Shown here: positions 51,919 to 61,561 of the stretch, piece by piece | How positions within the stretch are numbered: position 1 is the first letter of the stretch | Layout of the letters: each line of letters opens with the position of its first letter | Assembly: GCF_000011065.1 (NCBI RefSeq) | Contig: NC_004663.1 | Coordinates: 1,426,001 to 1,490,000, forward strand | DNA from: Bacteroides thetaiotaomicron VPI-5482 | GTDB lineage: Bacteria > Bacteroidota > Bacteroidia > Bacteroidales > Bacteroidaceae | Length of the DNA: 64,000 nucleotides | Reading direction: 5' to 3' | Position numbers and translations under genes: made by a program | The notes under the pieces: generated by a model | What the model was told of the DNA's origin: nothing | The model's database searches: none | The model's input: only the letters and a program-made list of their open reading frames with translations

Positions 51919-54900
51919 TTAGAAAGTAACTTTTACTCCTAATTGCATAGACCATGCACTACCAATGGTATTGGTATATTGCCATGATGATCTTTCTTTA
52001 AAAGCTTCACGTGAATTAGCATTTATCTGGTAAGTCAAGGGTTCACCAACTTTGCTAGCAGTTTTTAATAACTGTACATTGTCATAACTCTTGAGACCAC
52101 AAGATTGATATGCTCCCCATTTTGAATTAATCATATTTCCTACATTCAGCATATCAAGGCTAACCTGTATTCCATATTTACGCCCACCTAAAGTTGCATA
52201 AAAATCCTGAGCAATTTTAAAATCAAAGCGATTAATCCAAGGTGTTAAAGATCCATTACGTTCCACATATTTTCCCTTACGATCTTTAAGATAAGAATCA
52301 TTGTTCACAAAATCCCAAAAATCTTTAGCTTGATCTACAGCAGAATAAGTAATAGCACCACTTTTATCTGTAATATCAACAAAGGTCATTTCATCCTGAG
52401 AGTTAGGCACGTATATTAAATCCGAATAATTGCCATCACCATTCATATCATTATAATATGTATAGGAATAACGTCCTGTATGATATCCTGAATAAAATAA
52501 CGAGAATGTTGTCTTTAAGCATTTAGCATAATTAATTTCATAAGAAGCATTAGCAATAATACGATGGGGCGTAGAAAATAAAGAATAAGATACTCCAGGA
52601 TCATTCAATGAATTTACTGCCACATTATTTTGCCATGCTGAATTAGGTGCTGACCCAGGATTTGCAGTCAGATCTTTAGCCATTGTATAAGTATAGCCGA
52701 TAGACCCTGTAAAACCAAAATCGTATTTCTTTGTCAAAATAGCATTAAAAGAATATTGATATCCTTTATCTTCTCCATTAGAAAGTTTTACTACTACATT
52801 CTTACCATTAGTATAATCATTATACTCGTATTTTTTTGAAGCCCAATAAATACGATCCGGTTGTTCATTATACACACCCGTAGGCTCAGCCTCATTCATA
52901 TTGATCTGCGCAACATTATAAATATCTCTTGTATACATTGCTCCAACAGATAACATAAAATCATACGGCAGTTGAATATCCACATTCAAATTACTACGCC
53001 AAACTTGCGGCATCTTAAACTTAGGATCTACATATGCTATAACATCAGGTGCTTGCTCTGAAGGTGTAGAAGGAAATAAACTGGGATATTTCTGCAGAGT
53101 TTCTCTATAATTAGGATTAAAACCAAAGTCAGCAGGTAAAGAGCCCGGATTTTTTTGTGTATTATACTCTACCATATTTTGGTATAAGCCCGAATTACTT
53201 GGTTGATTAGTGAACCATACAAAAGGTAACAATCCAGTAAAGATTCCTGTACCTCCTGATACAATTACGGAGCGATCACCTTTTACATCCCAATTAAAAC
53301 CGACTCTTGGCGAAAACAAGACTTGCGTCTTCGGCCACTTAGAAATATCGACATGAGTATTATTTACAAAAGCTAATTCCTCTATTGACTTGTTAGAATC
53401 CAATGAATTCATATATATTGGCATATCCAGACGTAAGCCATAAGTCAAACGAAAATTAGGAGTAAGAGACCATACGTCTTGGGCATACACACCAGCCATT
53501 CCGAATGTCAACTCAGAACCTGGAGCATCATTACCATTATACCCATATGTAATACCATAAATGGTAGGTACTTTTCCCTGCATAAAATCATCCATTGAAT
53601 CATAACGATAATATCCGTAAGGGCCTCTCAAATAAGAGTTTTTAAAATATTGGCGTTCAAAAGAAACGCCAGCAAGCAATTCATGTTTTCCTAATGATAT
53701 ACTCACATTATCAACAAGACTAAATACATTATTGATAACCTGATTATTAGGAGTAAACACTTCTGTACCTAAAGTTATATATTGCTTTCCGTCCTTATAT
53801 ATATCGACAAAAGGAAAATCAGAGCCTTTCTGCTCGCGTGTATCACTAATATGAGTATATGTGGCTAACAGTTTATTCTGAACATTATTCGAGAAACGAC
53901 TATTTAACTCGCCTGTTATCGATGTTACTACGTTTTTCATCTTATAGTTTGAATTACCAAAAGAAAAGGCATCCAAACCATAACGATTAGAATTAGTACT
54001 AGTTATAATAGTGGACTTAGCGCTTACTTCTCTGTCATCTTCTGAGGAAACAGAATTAAAACGCACTGTCAACTTATGGTTCTGATGTATATTCCAATCA
54101 ATACGAGCCATTAACTTCCAATTATCACTTTGGAAATTATTGAAGTTCTCATACTGTCCGGGGTCATAATCATATTTAGTTTTAACAAAGTCACTGATAG
54201 TACGCATATCACCCACCCAAGTACGTGAGATACGTTTTCCGCTATCCCCTGTTCCATTTTGATCTTGATTAGGAAGCCAAGTTACCCCCGGAGTTTCCTT
54301 ATTTTCAATTTCAGCATTCAAGAAGAAGAAAAGCTTATTCTTAATGATTGGACCTCCAAAAGTTACACCATATGAATGAGAGTTGTATTCTTTTGCTTTA
54401 AGAATATCCTCACCGTCAATAGAGCTCCCTGCAAATCCTCTTGGTTTATGATAGGTATATGCAGTACCCGAAAATGAGTTTGTTCCACTTTTTGTTACAG
54501 CATTAATAGAAGCACCTGTGAAGTTGGAATATTTAACATCGTAAGGAGAGACATTTACAGTAATCTCATCGATTGCATCTAAAGATATGGGTTGAGAATC
54601 TCCTCCAGGTAAATTATTAGAACTTAATCCGAAACTATTATTAAACGAAGCACCATCAATCGTTATATTGTTATAACGTCCATCACGCCCCGCAAAAGAA
54701 CTGCTTCCACCTGCATAAGGAGAGAGCTTTGTGAAATCTGTTATACTTCTGTTAATAGTAGGTAAAGTGTTCATCTGACGTTCACTTACATTAGTAACAG
54801 TACCTATTTTTTCGATAGTTTTTGGTGCTGTTACTACTACTTCATCCAACAACTCTGAACTTTCTTTCAAAGAAACATTCAATACGTAGTTTTCTCCTAA

Positions 54901-55191
54901 TGACAACTGGATGCCCTTGTAAATGGCTGACTGATAGCCGACATAGGTGATTTCGACTTTGTAAGGACCGCCTGTACGCATACCTTGCAGATTGAATTGC
55001 CCACTGACATTGGTCACTGTACCATAGCGGGTACCGGAGGGCTCGTGAATAGCAACGATCGTTGCTCCAATAATAGGTTCATCTTGTGCTGTTACTTTAC
55101 CACTCATACTTGCTGTGGTAACTTGCGCACTCATCGTAGCAGTAATCAGTAACATTACGACCACTAAAAAAGACCGCATTCTCTTCAACAT
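51919..55191 (-). CDS. TonB-dependent receptor with carboxypeptidase-regulatory-like domain (Oar type)
   Basis: A large outer membrane protein of 1090 residues. A signal peptide (1-22) is followed by a beta-sandwich CarboxypepD_reg-like domain (about 25-110, GKVTAQDEPIIGATIVAIHEPSGTRYG), a plug domain near 115-240 (EVVVTAPKT, SFAGRDGRYNNITIDGASFNNS) and a long barrel ending in LGVKVTF. The layout resembles Oar-type receptors, and no SusD-like partner lies beside it. Its ligand is unknown. It runs alone on the minus strand with a -7 box at 55242-55249 and its own terminator. The gene looks more AT-rich than its neighbours. Confidence 0.92.
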   Translation of the reverse strand: MLKRMRSFLVVVMLLITATMSAQVTTASMSGKVTAQDEPIIGATIVAIHEPSGTRYGTVTNVSGQFNLQGMRTGGPYKVEITYVGYQSAIYKGIQLSLGENYVLNVSLKESSELLDEVVVTAPKTIEKIGTVTNVSERQMNTLPTINRSITDFTKLSPYAGGSSSFAGRDGRYNNITIDGASFNNSFGLSSNNLPGGDSQPISLDAIDEITVNVSPYDVKYSNFTGASINAVTKSGTNSFSGTAYTYHKPRGFAGSSIDGEDILKAKEYNSHSYGVTFGGPIIKNKLFFFLNAEIENKETPGVTWLPNQDQNGTGDSGKRISRTWVGDMRTISDFVKTKYDYDPGQYENFNNFQSDNWKLMARIDWNIHQNHKLTVRFNSVSSEDDREVSAKSTIITSTNSNRYGLDAFSFGNSNYKMKNVVTSITGELNSRFSNNVQNKLLATYTHISDTREQKGSDFPFVDIYKDGKQYITLGTEVFTPNNQVINNVFSLVDNVSISLGKHELLAGVSFERQYFKNSYLRGPYGYYRYDSMDDFMQGKVPTIYGITYGYNGNDAPGSELTFGMAGVYAQDVWSLTPNFRLTYGLRLDMPIYMNSLDSNKSIEELAFVNNTHVDISKWPKTQVLFSPRVGFNWDVKGDRSVIVSGGTGIFTGLLPFVWFTNQPSNSGLYQNMVEYNTQKNPGSLPADFGFNPNYRETLQKYPSLFPSTPSEQAPDVIAYVDPKFKMPQVWRSNLNVDIQLPYDFMLSVGAMYTRDIYNVAQINMNEAEPTGVYNEQPDRIYWASKKYEYNDYTNGKNVVVKLSNGEDKGYQYSFNAILTKKYDFGFTGSIGYTYTMAKDLTANPGSAPNSAWQNNVAVNSLNDPGVSYSLFSTPHRIIANASYEINYAKCLKTTFSLFYSGYHTGRYSYTYYNDMNGDGNYSDLIYVPNSQDEMTFVDITDKSGAITYSAVDQAKDFWDFVNNDSYLKDRKGKYVERNGSLTPWINRFDFKIAQDFYATLGGRKYGIQVSLDMLNVGNMINSKWGAYQSCGLKSYDNVQLLKTASKVGEPLTYQINANSREAFKERSSWQYTNTIGSAWSMQLGVKVTF

Positions 55192-55241
55192 AATGTAATT
55201 TATTAGTTAATACTAATTGTTTGTTTCATTGAAACTGTGCA

Positions 55242-55249
55242 CAAAGATA
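55242..55249 (-). promoter_or_regulatory. -7 box of the TonB-dependent receptor gene
   Basis: TATCTTTG on the minus strand, about 50 nt before the ATG, fits TAnnTTTG exactly. A -33 TTTG is not at the usual distance. Confidence 0.45.
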
Positions 55250-55330
55250 ATTAATATTATTTAGACTTAGATGACAATTATGCTACATTCTTTTAAGAGA
55301 GATAAACATTTTATTGCTTTCGAAAACAAT

Positions 55331-55359
55331 AAAGGCCCTGCAATGTTTGCAGAGCCTTT
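55331..55359 (-). terminator. Terminator after ettA
   Basis: A 13-bp stem with one mismatch (AAAGGCCCTGCAA at 55331-55343 with 55347-55359) and a 3-nt loop, followed on the minus strand by ATTGTTTTC. It lies about 50 bp beyond the ettA stop. Confidence 0.65.
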
Positions 55360-55407
55360 CACTTTCGTATATTAAGTGAGATTTAACTTGTAATCTGTCA
55401 GCAAATA

Positions 55408-57096
55408 CTAGTCAGTCATTAGGTTTCTATAACGAACACGCTTCGGCTCTTCATTGCCTAGACGCTTCAATTTGTTTTCCTCATATTCTGAATAGGAACC
55501 TTCAAAGTAGAATACATTAGAGTCTCCTTCAAAAGCGAGGATATGCGTACAGATACGATCAAGGAACCAACGGTCGTGAGAGATGACTACCGCACACCCT
55601 GCAAAGTCTTCCAAACCTTCCTCCAAAGCACGAAGGGTGTTCACGTCAATGTCATTGGTCGGCTCATCGAGCAGCAGAACGTTACCTTCTTCTTTCAGAG
55701 CGATCGCCAGATGCAGACGGTTTCTTTCACCACCGGAAAGAACACCACAAAGTTTTTCCTGATCGGCACCGGCAAAGTTGAAACGGGACAGGTACGCACG
55801 TGCATTGATATCACGTCCACCCATACGGATCAAATCATTACCACCGGAGATTACCTGATAGACGCTCTTGTTCGGGTCAATGTCTTTATGCTGCTGGTCT
55901 ACATAGGATACCTTTACGGTCTCTCCTACTTCAAACTCACCTTTATCTACCGTTTCCAATCCCATAATCAGACGGAAAAGAGTTGTTTTTCCTGCACCGT
56001 TAGGACCGATGACACCGACAATACCGTTAGGAGGAAGCATAAAGTTCAGATCATCGAACAGCAGTTTGTCGCCGTATGCCTTCGCTACGTGTTTTGCCTC
56101 GATTACCTTATTACCCAGACGGGGACCATTCGGGATAAAGATTTCCAGCTTCTCTTCTTTCTCCTTCAAGTCTTCATTCAGCAACTTGTCGTATGAATTA
56201 AGACGGGCTTTTCCTTTCGCCTGACGAGCTTTCGGAGCCATGCGCACCCATTCCAACTCACGTTCCAGTGTTTTACGACGCTTGCTGGCGGTCTTTTCTT
56301 CCATTTCCATCCGTTTGGTCTTCTGTTCCAGCCAGGATGAGTAGTTTCCCTTCCAAGGGATACCTTCGCCACGGTCGAGTTCGAGAATCCATCCGGCAAC
56401 GTGATCAAGGAAGTAACGGTCGTGAGTTACGGCGATAACTGTACCTTCGTATTGCTGCAAATGTTGTTCCAGCCAGTCGATAGATTCAGCATCCAAGTGG
56501 TTGGTAGGCTCATCGAGCAACAGGATGTCCGGTTTCTGCAACAACAAACGGCAAAGAGCGACACGACGGCGTTCACCTCCGGAGAGATTCACCACCGGCT
56601 GATCTTCGGGCGGACAACGGAGCGCATCCATCGCACGTTCCAGTTTACTGTCCAGATTCCATGCATCAGTTGCGTCGATGATATCTTGCAATTCTCCCTG
56701 ACGGGCGAAAAGTATATCCATCTTGTCCTGATCTTCATAATACTCGGGCAAACCGAATTTCTGATTGATTTCTTCGTATTCTGCCAGTGCGTCAACGATC
56801 GGTTGCACACCTTCCATTACTACTTCTTTTACTGTCTTTGTGTCGTCCAGATAAGGTTCTTGTGCCAAATAGCCCACAGAATATCCCGGAGAGAAGACCA
56901 CTTCTCCCTGATAGGATTTCTCCAGCCCCGCGATAATCTTCAATAAGGTAGATTTACCGGAACCGTTCAGACCGATAATACCAATCTTCGCTCCATAGAA
57001 GAACGACAGGTAAATGTCTTTCAGTACATTTTTATTTGGTTGGAAAGCTTTGCTCACTCCCACCATTGAGAAGATGATTTTTTTATCGTCAGCCAT
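55408..57096 (-). CDS. ettA: Energy-dependent translational throttle protein EttA (ABC-F)
   Basis: A cytosolic ABC-F ATPase of 562 residues with no membrane part. Two ATP-binding cassettes are present: GLNGSGKST, LSGGERRR and LLDEPTNHLD in the first; GPNGAGKTT, LSGGERNR and LLDEPTNDID in the second. The arm and linker between (about 240-320, RKTLERELEWVRMAPKARQAK) is the interdomain part that touches the ribosome E site. EttA controls entry of the 70S ribosome into elongation according to ATP/ADP ratio. The gene has a promoter box upstream and a terminator. Confidence 0.95.
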   Translation of the reverse strand: MADDKKIIFSMVGVSKAFQPNKNVLKDIYLSFFYGAKIGIIGLNGSGKSTLLKIIAGLEKSYQGEVVFSPGYSVGYLAQEPYLDDTKTVKEVVMEGVQPIVDALAEYEEINQKFGLPEYYEDQDKMDILFARQGELQDIIDATDAWNLDSKLERAMDALRCPPEDQPVVNLSGGERRRVALCRLLLQKPDILLLDEPTNHLDAESIDWLEQHLQQYEGTVIAVTHDRYFLDHVAGWILELDRGEGIPWKGNYSSWLEQKTKRMEMEEKTASKRRKTLERELEWVRMAPKARQAKGKARLNSYDKLLNEDLKEKEEKLEIFIPNGPRLGNKVIEAKHVAKAYGDKLLFDDLNFMLPPNGIVGVIGPNGAGKTTLFRLIMGLETVDKGEFEVGETVKVSYVDQQHKDIDPNKSVYQVISGGNDLIRMGGRDINARAYLSRFNFAGADQEKLCGVLSGGERNRLHLAIALKEEGNVLLLDEPTNDIDVNTLRALEEGLEDFAGCAVVISHDRWFLDRICTHILAFEGDSNVFYFEGSYSEYEENKLKRLGNEEPKRVRYRNLMTD

Positions 57097-57128
57097 ATAT
57101 TAATGATTGTATATTGTTGATAATGGCA

Positions 57129-57136
57129 CAAAGATA
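57129..57136 (-). promoter_or_regulatory. -7 box of ettA
   Basis: TATCTTTG on the minus strand fits TAnnTTTG, 32 nt before the ettA ATG. The divergent tRNA promoter begins 20 bp further on. Confidence 0.45.
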
Positions 57137-57155
57137 AGAAAAATGTTTGAAATGC

Positions 57156-57186
57156 TTTGGAGTTCTAAAAAAATGTTCTACCTTTG
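57156..57186 (+). promoter_or_regulatory. Promoter of tRNA-Lys
   Basis: TTTG (57156-57159), a 19-nt spacer, then TACCTTTG (57179-57186), a perfect Bacteroides promoter match. The tRNA begins 33 nt downstream. Confidence 0.8.
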
Positions 57187-57218
57187 CACCCGCAATTCGA
57201 AAGAAAGCATAAAGGATT

Positions 57219-57291
57219 GATTCAGTAGCTCAGCAGGTAGAGCACAACACTTTTAATGTTGGGGTCCTGGGTTCGAGCCCCAGCTGGATCA
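57219..57291 (+). tRNA. tRNA-Lys (anticodon UUU)
   Basis: A 73-nt cloverleaf. The acceptor stem pairs GATTCAG with CTGGATC, the D arm has GCTCAGCAGGTAGAGC, the anticodon stem CAACA/TGTTG encloses CTTTTAA with anticodon TTT, and the T arm is CTGGGTTCGAGCCCCAG. The discriminator is A and the CCA end is not encoded. A consensus promoter and a strong terminator flank it, so it is a one-gene unit. Confidence 0.97.
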
Positions 57292-57297
57292 CGGAGT

Positions 57298-57338
57298 AAA
57301 AAACCTCTGATAATCATTGATTATCAGAGGTTTTTTTA
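57298..57338 (+). terminator. Terminator of tRNA-Lys
   Basis: A stem of about 15 bp around CCTCTGATAAT (57304-57314) and ATTATCAGAGG (57320-57330), a 5-nt loop CATTG and a run of seven Ts. It lies directly after the tRNA. Confidence 0.9.
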
Positions 57339-57368
57339 TTAATATACACAGAACATAGATATAAGACT

Positions 57369-57476
57369 CTACATAAAGCCCAAAACATATCCAATATCGA
57401 ATCGATGACAAACAGACCTACACCAAACAATCGGCTCATAGAATGATAAACTTCTTTTTCCAGTTATTGTTTCCAT
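57369..57476 (-). CDS. Candidate small protein of 35 residues
   Basis: A short frame METITGKRSLSFYEP... ending VLGFM. A -7 box TATCTTTG (57505-57512) on the minus strand lies 29 nt before the ATG, with TTTC 18 nt further upstream. Apart from that there is no evidence for translation, and I recognise no family. It may be a chance frame. Confidence 0.2.
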   Translation of the reverse strand: METITGKRSLSFYEPIVWCRSVCHRFDIGYVLGFM

Positions 57477-57593
57477 CTTTACCTTATATATTATAAAAGC
57501 GCGGCAAAGATACAACTTTAAGAAATAGCGGAAATGAACATTTGTTAATAAAAAGATGGCTATTCCGGACAACTGTTTACTGAAAAAATAGCT

Positions 57594-57601
57594 TATTTTT
57601 G
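57594..57601 (+). promoter_or_regulatory. -7 box upstream of the AraC-type gene
   Basis: TATTTTTG, an exact TAnnTTTG match, 23 nt before the ATG at 57624. No TTTG at -33. Confidence 0.45.
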
Positions 57602-57623
57602 CAAAGAATGCAAGATTAGTCAA

Positions 57624-58755
57624 ATGGTTGAATCAGAAATAAATAAAAGATATTGCCAAAGCTGCGGAATGCCGCTCCGCTTCGACGTGGAGGAATATTT
57701 AGGCACCAACTCTGACGGTTCGAGGAGTGATGAGTTTTGTTATTACTGCCTGAAGGATGGGAAATACATTGTTGATATATCCATGTGGGAAATGATCGAC
57801 ATCTGGATAAAATATACAGATAAATATAATGAATACGCAGACACGGACTATTCTCCGAAAGAGCTGAGGGAGATACTGGACAAACGCCTTCCCACACTGA
57901 ACAGATGGCGGCAAAAGCAAGAGACAAGCAGCCTTCATCATAAGATGATTCAGAACATAATAGTGTACATCAACGGTCATCTGACGGAGGTACTGAATAC
58001 CGACACGCTGAGTTCGATGAGCGGACTGTCCAAATTTCATTTCAGAAGAGTGTTCCGCACCGCTACCGGAGAGAATATCGGCAGTTACATACAGCGTTTG
58101 CGCATGGAACACGTTGCACATCTGCTGATCTCTACGGACTATACGCTAAAGCAAATCATAGAAAACGAGTTATCAGACTAAATACAGTATCGCCAAAGCT
58201 TTTAAGAAACATTTTGGTATATCAACTTCTCAATACAGAGAGAAGCACAGACCGAACGGTGAAAATCCGGCAACAAACATAAAACCGGAGATAAAAGTGA
58301 TCAGCCCGATAAAGATATTCTGCATCGAAGTGGGTGAAGCGTATAAAAACAAACTAAAATACAGATTACTTTGGAATAAACTACTGCATCATGCCGAACA
58401 GTATGAAGCAGACCCACGATATGACAAGTTTATCAGCCTTAGCATGGACGATCCGTCGATTACGCCTACGGAGAAGTGCCGGTTCTATCTAGGCATCACC
58501 CTTCGCGATGATACTAAAGCGAGACCGGTACCGGGAATCATGCAAATTCCCGGAGGGCGATATGCCGTGTTCAGACATACGGGGAGCTATTCTTCTTTAC
58601 ACAAAGTGTACAGGAGCATTTATGAGGAATGGTTTCCGAAAAGTAAATACCATCCCCAAAGCACATTCAGCTTTGAGATGTATATGAATCATCCGTCCAC
58701 CACGGAAACGTCGGAATTACTAACAGAAATATATATACCGGTCATACGGAAATAA
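57624..58755 (+). pseudogene. Zinc-ribbon/AraC/GyrI-type regulator interrupted by a frameshift
   Basis: The first frame (57624-58181) has a Cys-rich zinc ribbon (CQSCGMPLRF... FCYYCLKDGKYI), a helical segment, and most of an AraC-type HTH (LSKFHFRRVFRTATGENIGSYIQRLR). It stops at TAA 58179 just after the second HTH begins. The next frame from 58180 continues KYSIAKAFKKHFGISTSQYREKHRP, the normal end of an AraC domain, then an effector-binding GyrI-like domain to 58755. One missing base near 58179-58180 would restore a single protein of about 377 codons. It is either a true mutation or a sequencing error. Confidence 0.75.
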
Positions 58756-58775
58756 TCACCATTAAAACAGAATCT

Positions 58776-59246
58776 ATGGCAAAGATATCAGAAATCATGC
58801 TTTTACAGCAGCCGGAACAGCCCGCTTTGGCTATTGAAGTACAAACCTACATGAAAGGTATGTCACAGGCTATCGGAGAGAATTTTGTAAGAATAGACTC
58901 TTTATTCAAGAAACAGGGAGAAGTAACCACGGATATCCCCTTCGTAGAGTACCCCGACTTCGAAAGCCTGACCGAAGATCGTATAAAAATGATTATCGGA
59001 CTGAAATCTTCGAAACCTTTACAAGGTGACGAAAAAATACAATCTGTCATCCTCCCCGCCAGAAGAATAGTCGTATGTCTGCACAGAGGAAATTACAATG
59101 AACTGGCACAGCTGTACAATGAGATGACCGAATGGATAAAAACAAATGGCTACAAGGCCTCGGGAACATCAATAGAGTATTATTACAGCAATCCGGATGT
59201 ACCCGAAGAGGAACATGTCACAAGAGTTGAAATGCCTTTACTCTAA
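58776..59246 (+). CDS. GyrI-like (AraC effector-binding) small protein
   Basis: A 156-residue protein with the GyrI/SOUL-like effector-binding fold: AIEVQTYMKGMSQAIGENFVRIDSLFKKQG in the first repeat, RRIVVCLHRGNYNELAQLYNEMTEWIKTNG in the second, and TSIEYYYSNPDVPEEEHVTRVEMPL at the end. Such proteins often bind small molecules or hydrophobic compounds, or inhibit gyrase. It is 20 bp after the split AraC/GyrI gene and probably cotranscribed with it. No ligand can be named. Confidence 0.88.
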   Translation: MAKISEIMLLQQPEQPALAIEVQTYMKGMSQAIGENFVRIDSLFKKQGEVTTDIPFVEYPDFESLTEDRIKMIIGLKSSKPLQGDEKIQSVILPARRIVVCLHRGNYNELAQLYNEMTEWIKTNGYKASGTSIEYYYSNPDVPEEEHVTRVEMPLL

Positions 59247-59358
59247 AAGCAAGAGAATAGTTGCCGTAAACTCTTACCAAACAATAAGAAGCAGAGAAGC
59301 CGTCATACAGTATCACCTTGTCTGATAAAGTACCGGCATTCCCTGCTTCAATAGTTCT

Positions 59359-60426
59359 TTAGAAATTAGCCTTGCGTTTCTTCACTTCTTCTACGAGTTT
59401 CGTAAAGGATTTCTCCTTTTTACGTTTTTCATGTTCGGAAGCGGAGAAGTGCCATGCTTCTCGTCTGAGTTTCAGATAACTCTCATATACCTTATGATCT
59501 AACGTACCATTATGTACCGCCTCTAAAACAGCACAACCCGGCTCGTCGATATGTTTACAATCGCTGAAACGGCATGATTCCGCATAGTCGGATATTTCAA
59601 ACATTTCGGTGAGCGAATCGGGATTGTCAATCGCCAAACCAAATTCCCGAACACCCGGAGTGTCGATTAAAACACCTGAGCCATCCATCAATACCATTTC
59701 CCGACGAGTCGAAGTATGCCGCCCCTTCCCTGTAGACAGGCTTATATCAGAAGTATTCAATACCGATTTCCCGCAAAGGGCATTCACCAAAGAACTCTTG
59801 CCGACACCCGAAGAGCCGACAAACACAACTGTTTCGCCTTTTGTTATGGATTCCCGCAACCGAAGAATCGTTTGAGGTTGACGAATACTTGTGATAAATA
59901 CAGGAAACTGACGGGCAATGTGTTTGATCGCTTCATCTATTTTCTGTCTGTCACAACCTAAATCGGCTTTATTGAGCACTAATACCGGTTTGATTTTTTC
60001 TTCCATTACCTGGGCAATGAAACGTTCCGCCCTGCGAACATTGAAATTATCATCAAGGCTTTGCACAATAAATGCCTTATCGACGTAAGAAGCAATGGCC
60101 TGCCGGTCGGCTACCCTTCCGTTCTTCTTTCGATACAACGCCCGTTCACGGGGCAATATATCAACTATAATCCCTTTGTTTGCATCGAATGGCTGAAAAA
60201 TCACCCAATCGCCCGTACAAGGATATTCATCAGGCACTCTGCCATAAATCATATTTCCTGTTAACTCGCACAAATATACACCATCCTCTGCAACTACTTC
60301 ATAACAGGTTTTATGTGTCACGATGATTCGTCCATGAGACATATCTTTATATTGTGAGATTTGTTTTTGCCGGAATAGATTATCACTCCAACCATATAAT
60401 GACAGATTATTATTTTCGTTACTCAT
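59359..60426 (-). CDS. rsgA: Small ribosomal subunit biogenesis GTPase RsgA
   Basis: A late 30S assembly GTPase of 355 residues from the ATG at 60426. An upstream ATG at 60465 adds 13 residues without family similarity. An N-terminal OB fold is followed by a circularly permuted GTPase, with G4 VLNKADL first, then G1 GSSGVGKSSLVNAL and G3 DTPG. A C-terminal zinc-binding part CRFSDCKHIDEPGCAV completes the family layout. It stands alone on the minus strand. Confidence 0.95.
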   Translation of the reverse strand: MSNENNNLSLYGWSDNLFRQKQISQYKDMSHGRIIVTHKTCYEVVAEDGVYLCELTGNMIYGRVPDEYPCTGDWVIFQPFDANKGIIVDILPRERALYRKKNGRVADRQAIASYVDKAFIVQSLDDNFNVRRAERFIAQVMEEKIKPVLVLNKADLGCDRQKIDEAIKHIARQFPVFITSIRQPQTILRLRESITKGETVVFVGSSGVGKSSLVNALCGKSVLNTSDISLSTGKGRHTSTRREMVLMDGSGVLIDTPGVREFGLAIDNPDSLTEMFEISDYAESCRFSDCKHIDEPGCAVLEAVHNGTLDHKVYESYLKLRREAWHFSASEHEKRKKEKSFTKLVEEVKKRKANF

Positions 60427-60556
60427 TATTTTAATGTATATAGCATACACGTAAAAGCACAACAATGCTTTCGCTATTGTATGCGGGTATAAAAACTAAA
60501 GTTATATAATATAGGAAAATCACTTCCGGAAAGATTATCCGAAAGTATGGAAGTTC

Positions 60557-60580
60557 GAATCTGTTAAAGTGAACAGATTC
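60557..60580. other. Small hairpin in the gap before rsgA
   Basis: GAATCTGTT (60557-60565) and AACAGATTC (60572-60580) pair around AAAGTG. There is no U-run, so termination is uncertain. The rest of the 283-bp gap (60427-60709) shows nothing recognisable. Confidence 0.35.
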
Positions 60581-60709
60581 TTATCAGACCAAATCCGATG
60601 TAATAAATGATGAGTTAAACATCCACTAGTTTTAATGAAACATTATAATTTTAATGCGTCAAAGATATGAGAAATAAATAACAGAGCCAAATGAATGATG
60701 AAATATGTG

Positions 60710-61480
60710 TCAAAAGCCAATGGATACGCGGCCTGACGTTTCCATTTTCCATTCTCTTGATTTTTTGTCGTACTGGTATTCCGCACCGACACTTACTTCC
60801 GTATTCTTTTTCACATCGACCGAGATAGAGGCTCCTACCCCTGTATGTGGAAATAACGGATTATAAGCCGGAGGAGGTGTATTTCCCCCCATAAAATATT
60901 GTCCCCAGACATTTAACCGGACATTTCTGACTAAAGAATAACGCATTCTCGTATATATTCCCGCTATATCTTGCCTCGCTATAGGCAAAGCCAAATAGAA
61001 TTGCCGACTCAAGTCCCCTCCCGCTTCAACGAAAAATCTTTGAGAAGGAATCCAGCGTATTCCGGCATTTACCGCTACATATTGCCCCAATCCCAGATAA
61101 GTCTTTTGTTCTGCACTCCCAATAAAGGAAAGTTGTCCATTCATAGAATGCTGACGAAAATTATAAAAATCCGTCAATGTCGGATTACTTTCCAGCAATG
61201 CCGGAAAATCGTAAGAATAGGGAGATAAGCCCGATGCAGGACTTGAAGGTGTCAGACCGTATGTCTGCATGGACTTATCATCTGTTGCGAGCTTTTTAGC
61301 CTCTATATCCGGTAACTTCGGTTCTATGTTTTTTGCTTCGGGCAACTGCCGTCCGCTCACTTCCGCGGAGCTATTTTTCTTTTGCACATCTATTTTATTC
61401 TCCTTTTCTATAGTTTGAGAAAAGGCAGTAGCAACACAAGCAAAAGACACAAAAACAAAGACAGCAACTGTTCTAATCAT
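60710..61480 (-). CDS. Exported protein with predicted beta-strand barrel-like C-terminus
   Basis: A 256-residue protein with a signal peptide (1-22, ending AFSQ). Residues about 25-75 are charged and repetitive (IEPKLPDIEAKKLATDD). From about 110 on it has alternating strands (GIRWIPSQRFFVEAGGDLSRQF, VRLNVWGQYFMGGN, GASISVDVKKNTEVSVGAEYQY), ending in VSIGF with a terminal Phe, as in outer membrane barrels. I do not recognise a family. It lies 82 bp from the esterase gene in the same direction. Confidence 0.7.
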   Translation of the reverse strand: MIRTVAVFVFVSFACVATAFSQTIEKENKIDVQKKNSSAEVSGRQLPEAKNIEPKLPDIEAKKLATDDKSMQTYGLTPSSPASGLSPYSYDFPALLESNPTLTDFYNFRQHSMNGQLSFIGSAEQKTYLGLGQYVAVNAGIRWIPSQRFFVEAGGDLSRQFYLALPIARQDIAGIYTRMRYSLVRNVRLNVWGQYFMGGNTPPPAYNPLFPHTGVGASISVDVKKNTEVSVGAEYQYDKKSREWKMETSGRVSIGF

Positions 61481-61561
61481 AATATTCTCCTTTCTTTTAT
61501 CAGGGGCTATATTATTAATACAATTATCCGGTTAAAAGCTCAATGATCGGTAACATATTTT

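Noticed and set aside
57219..57338. tRNA-Lys as an attachment site of an integrated element
   Set aside because: No integrase is nearby, and I saw no duplicated tRNA 3' end in the window.
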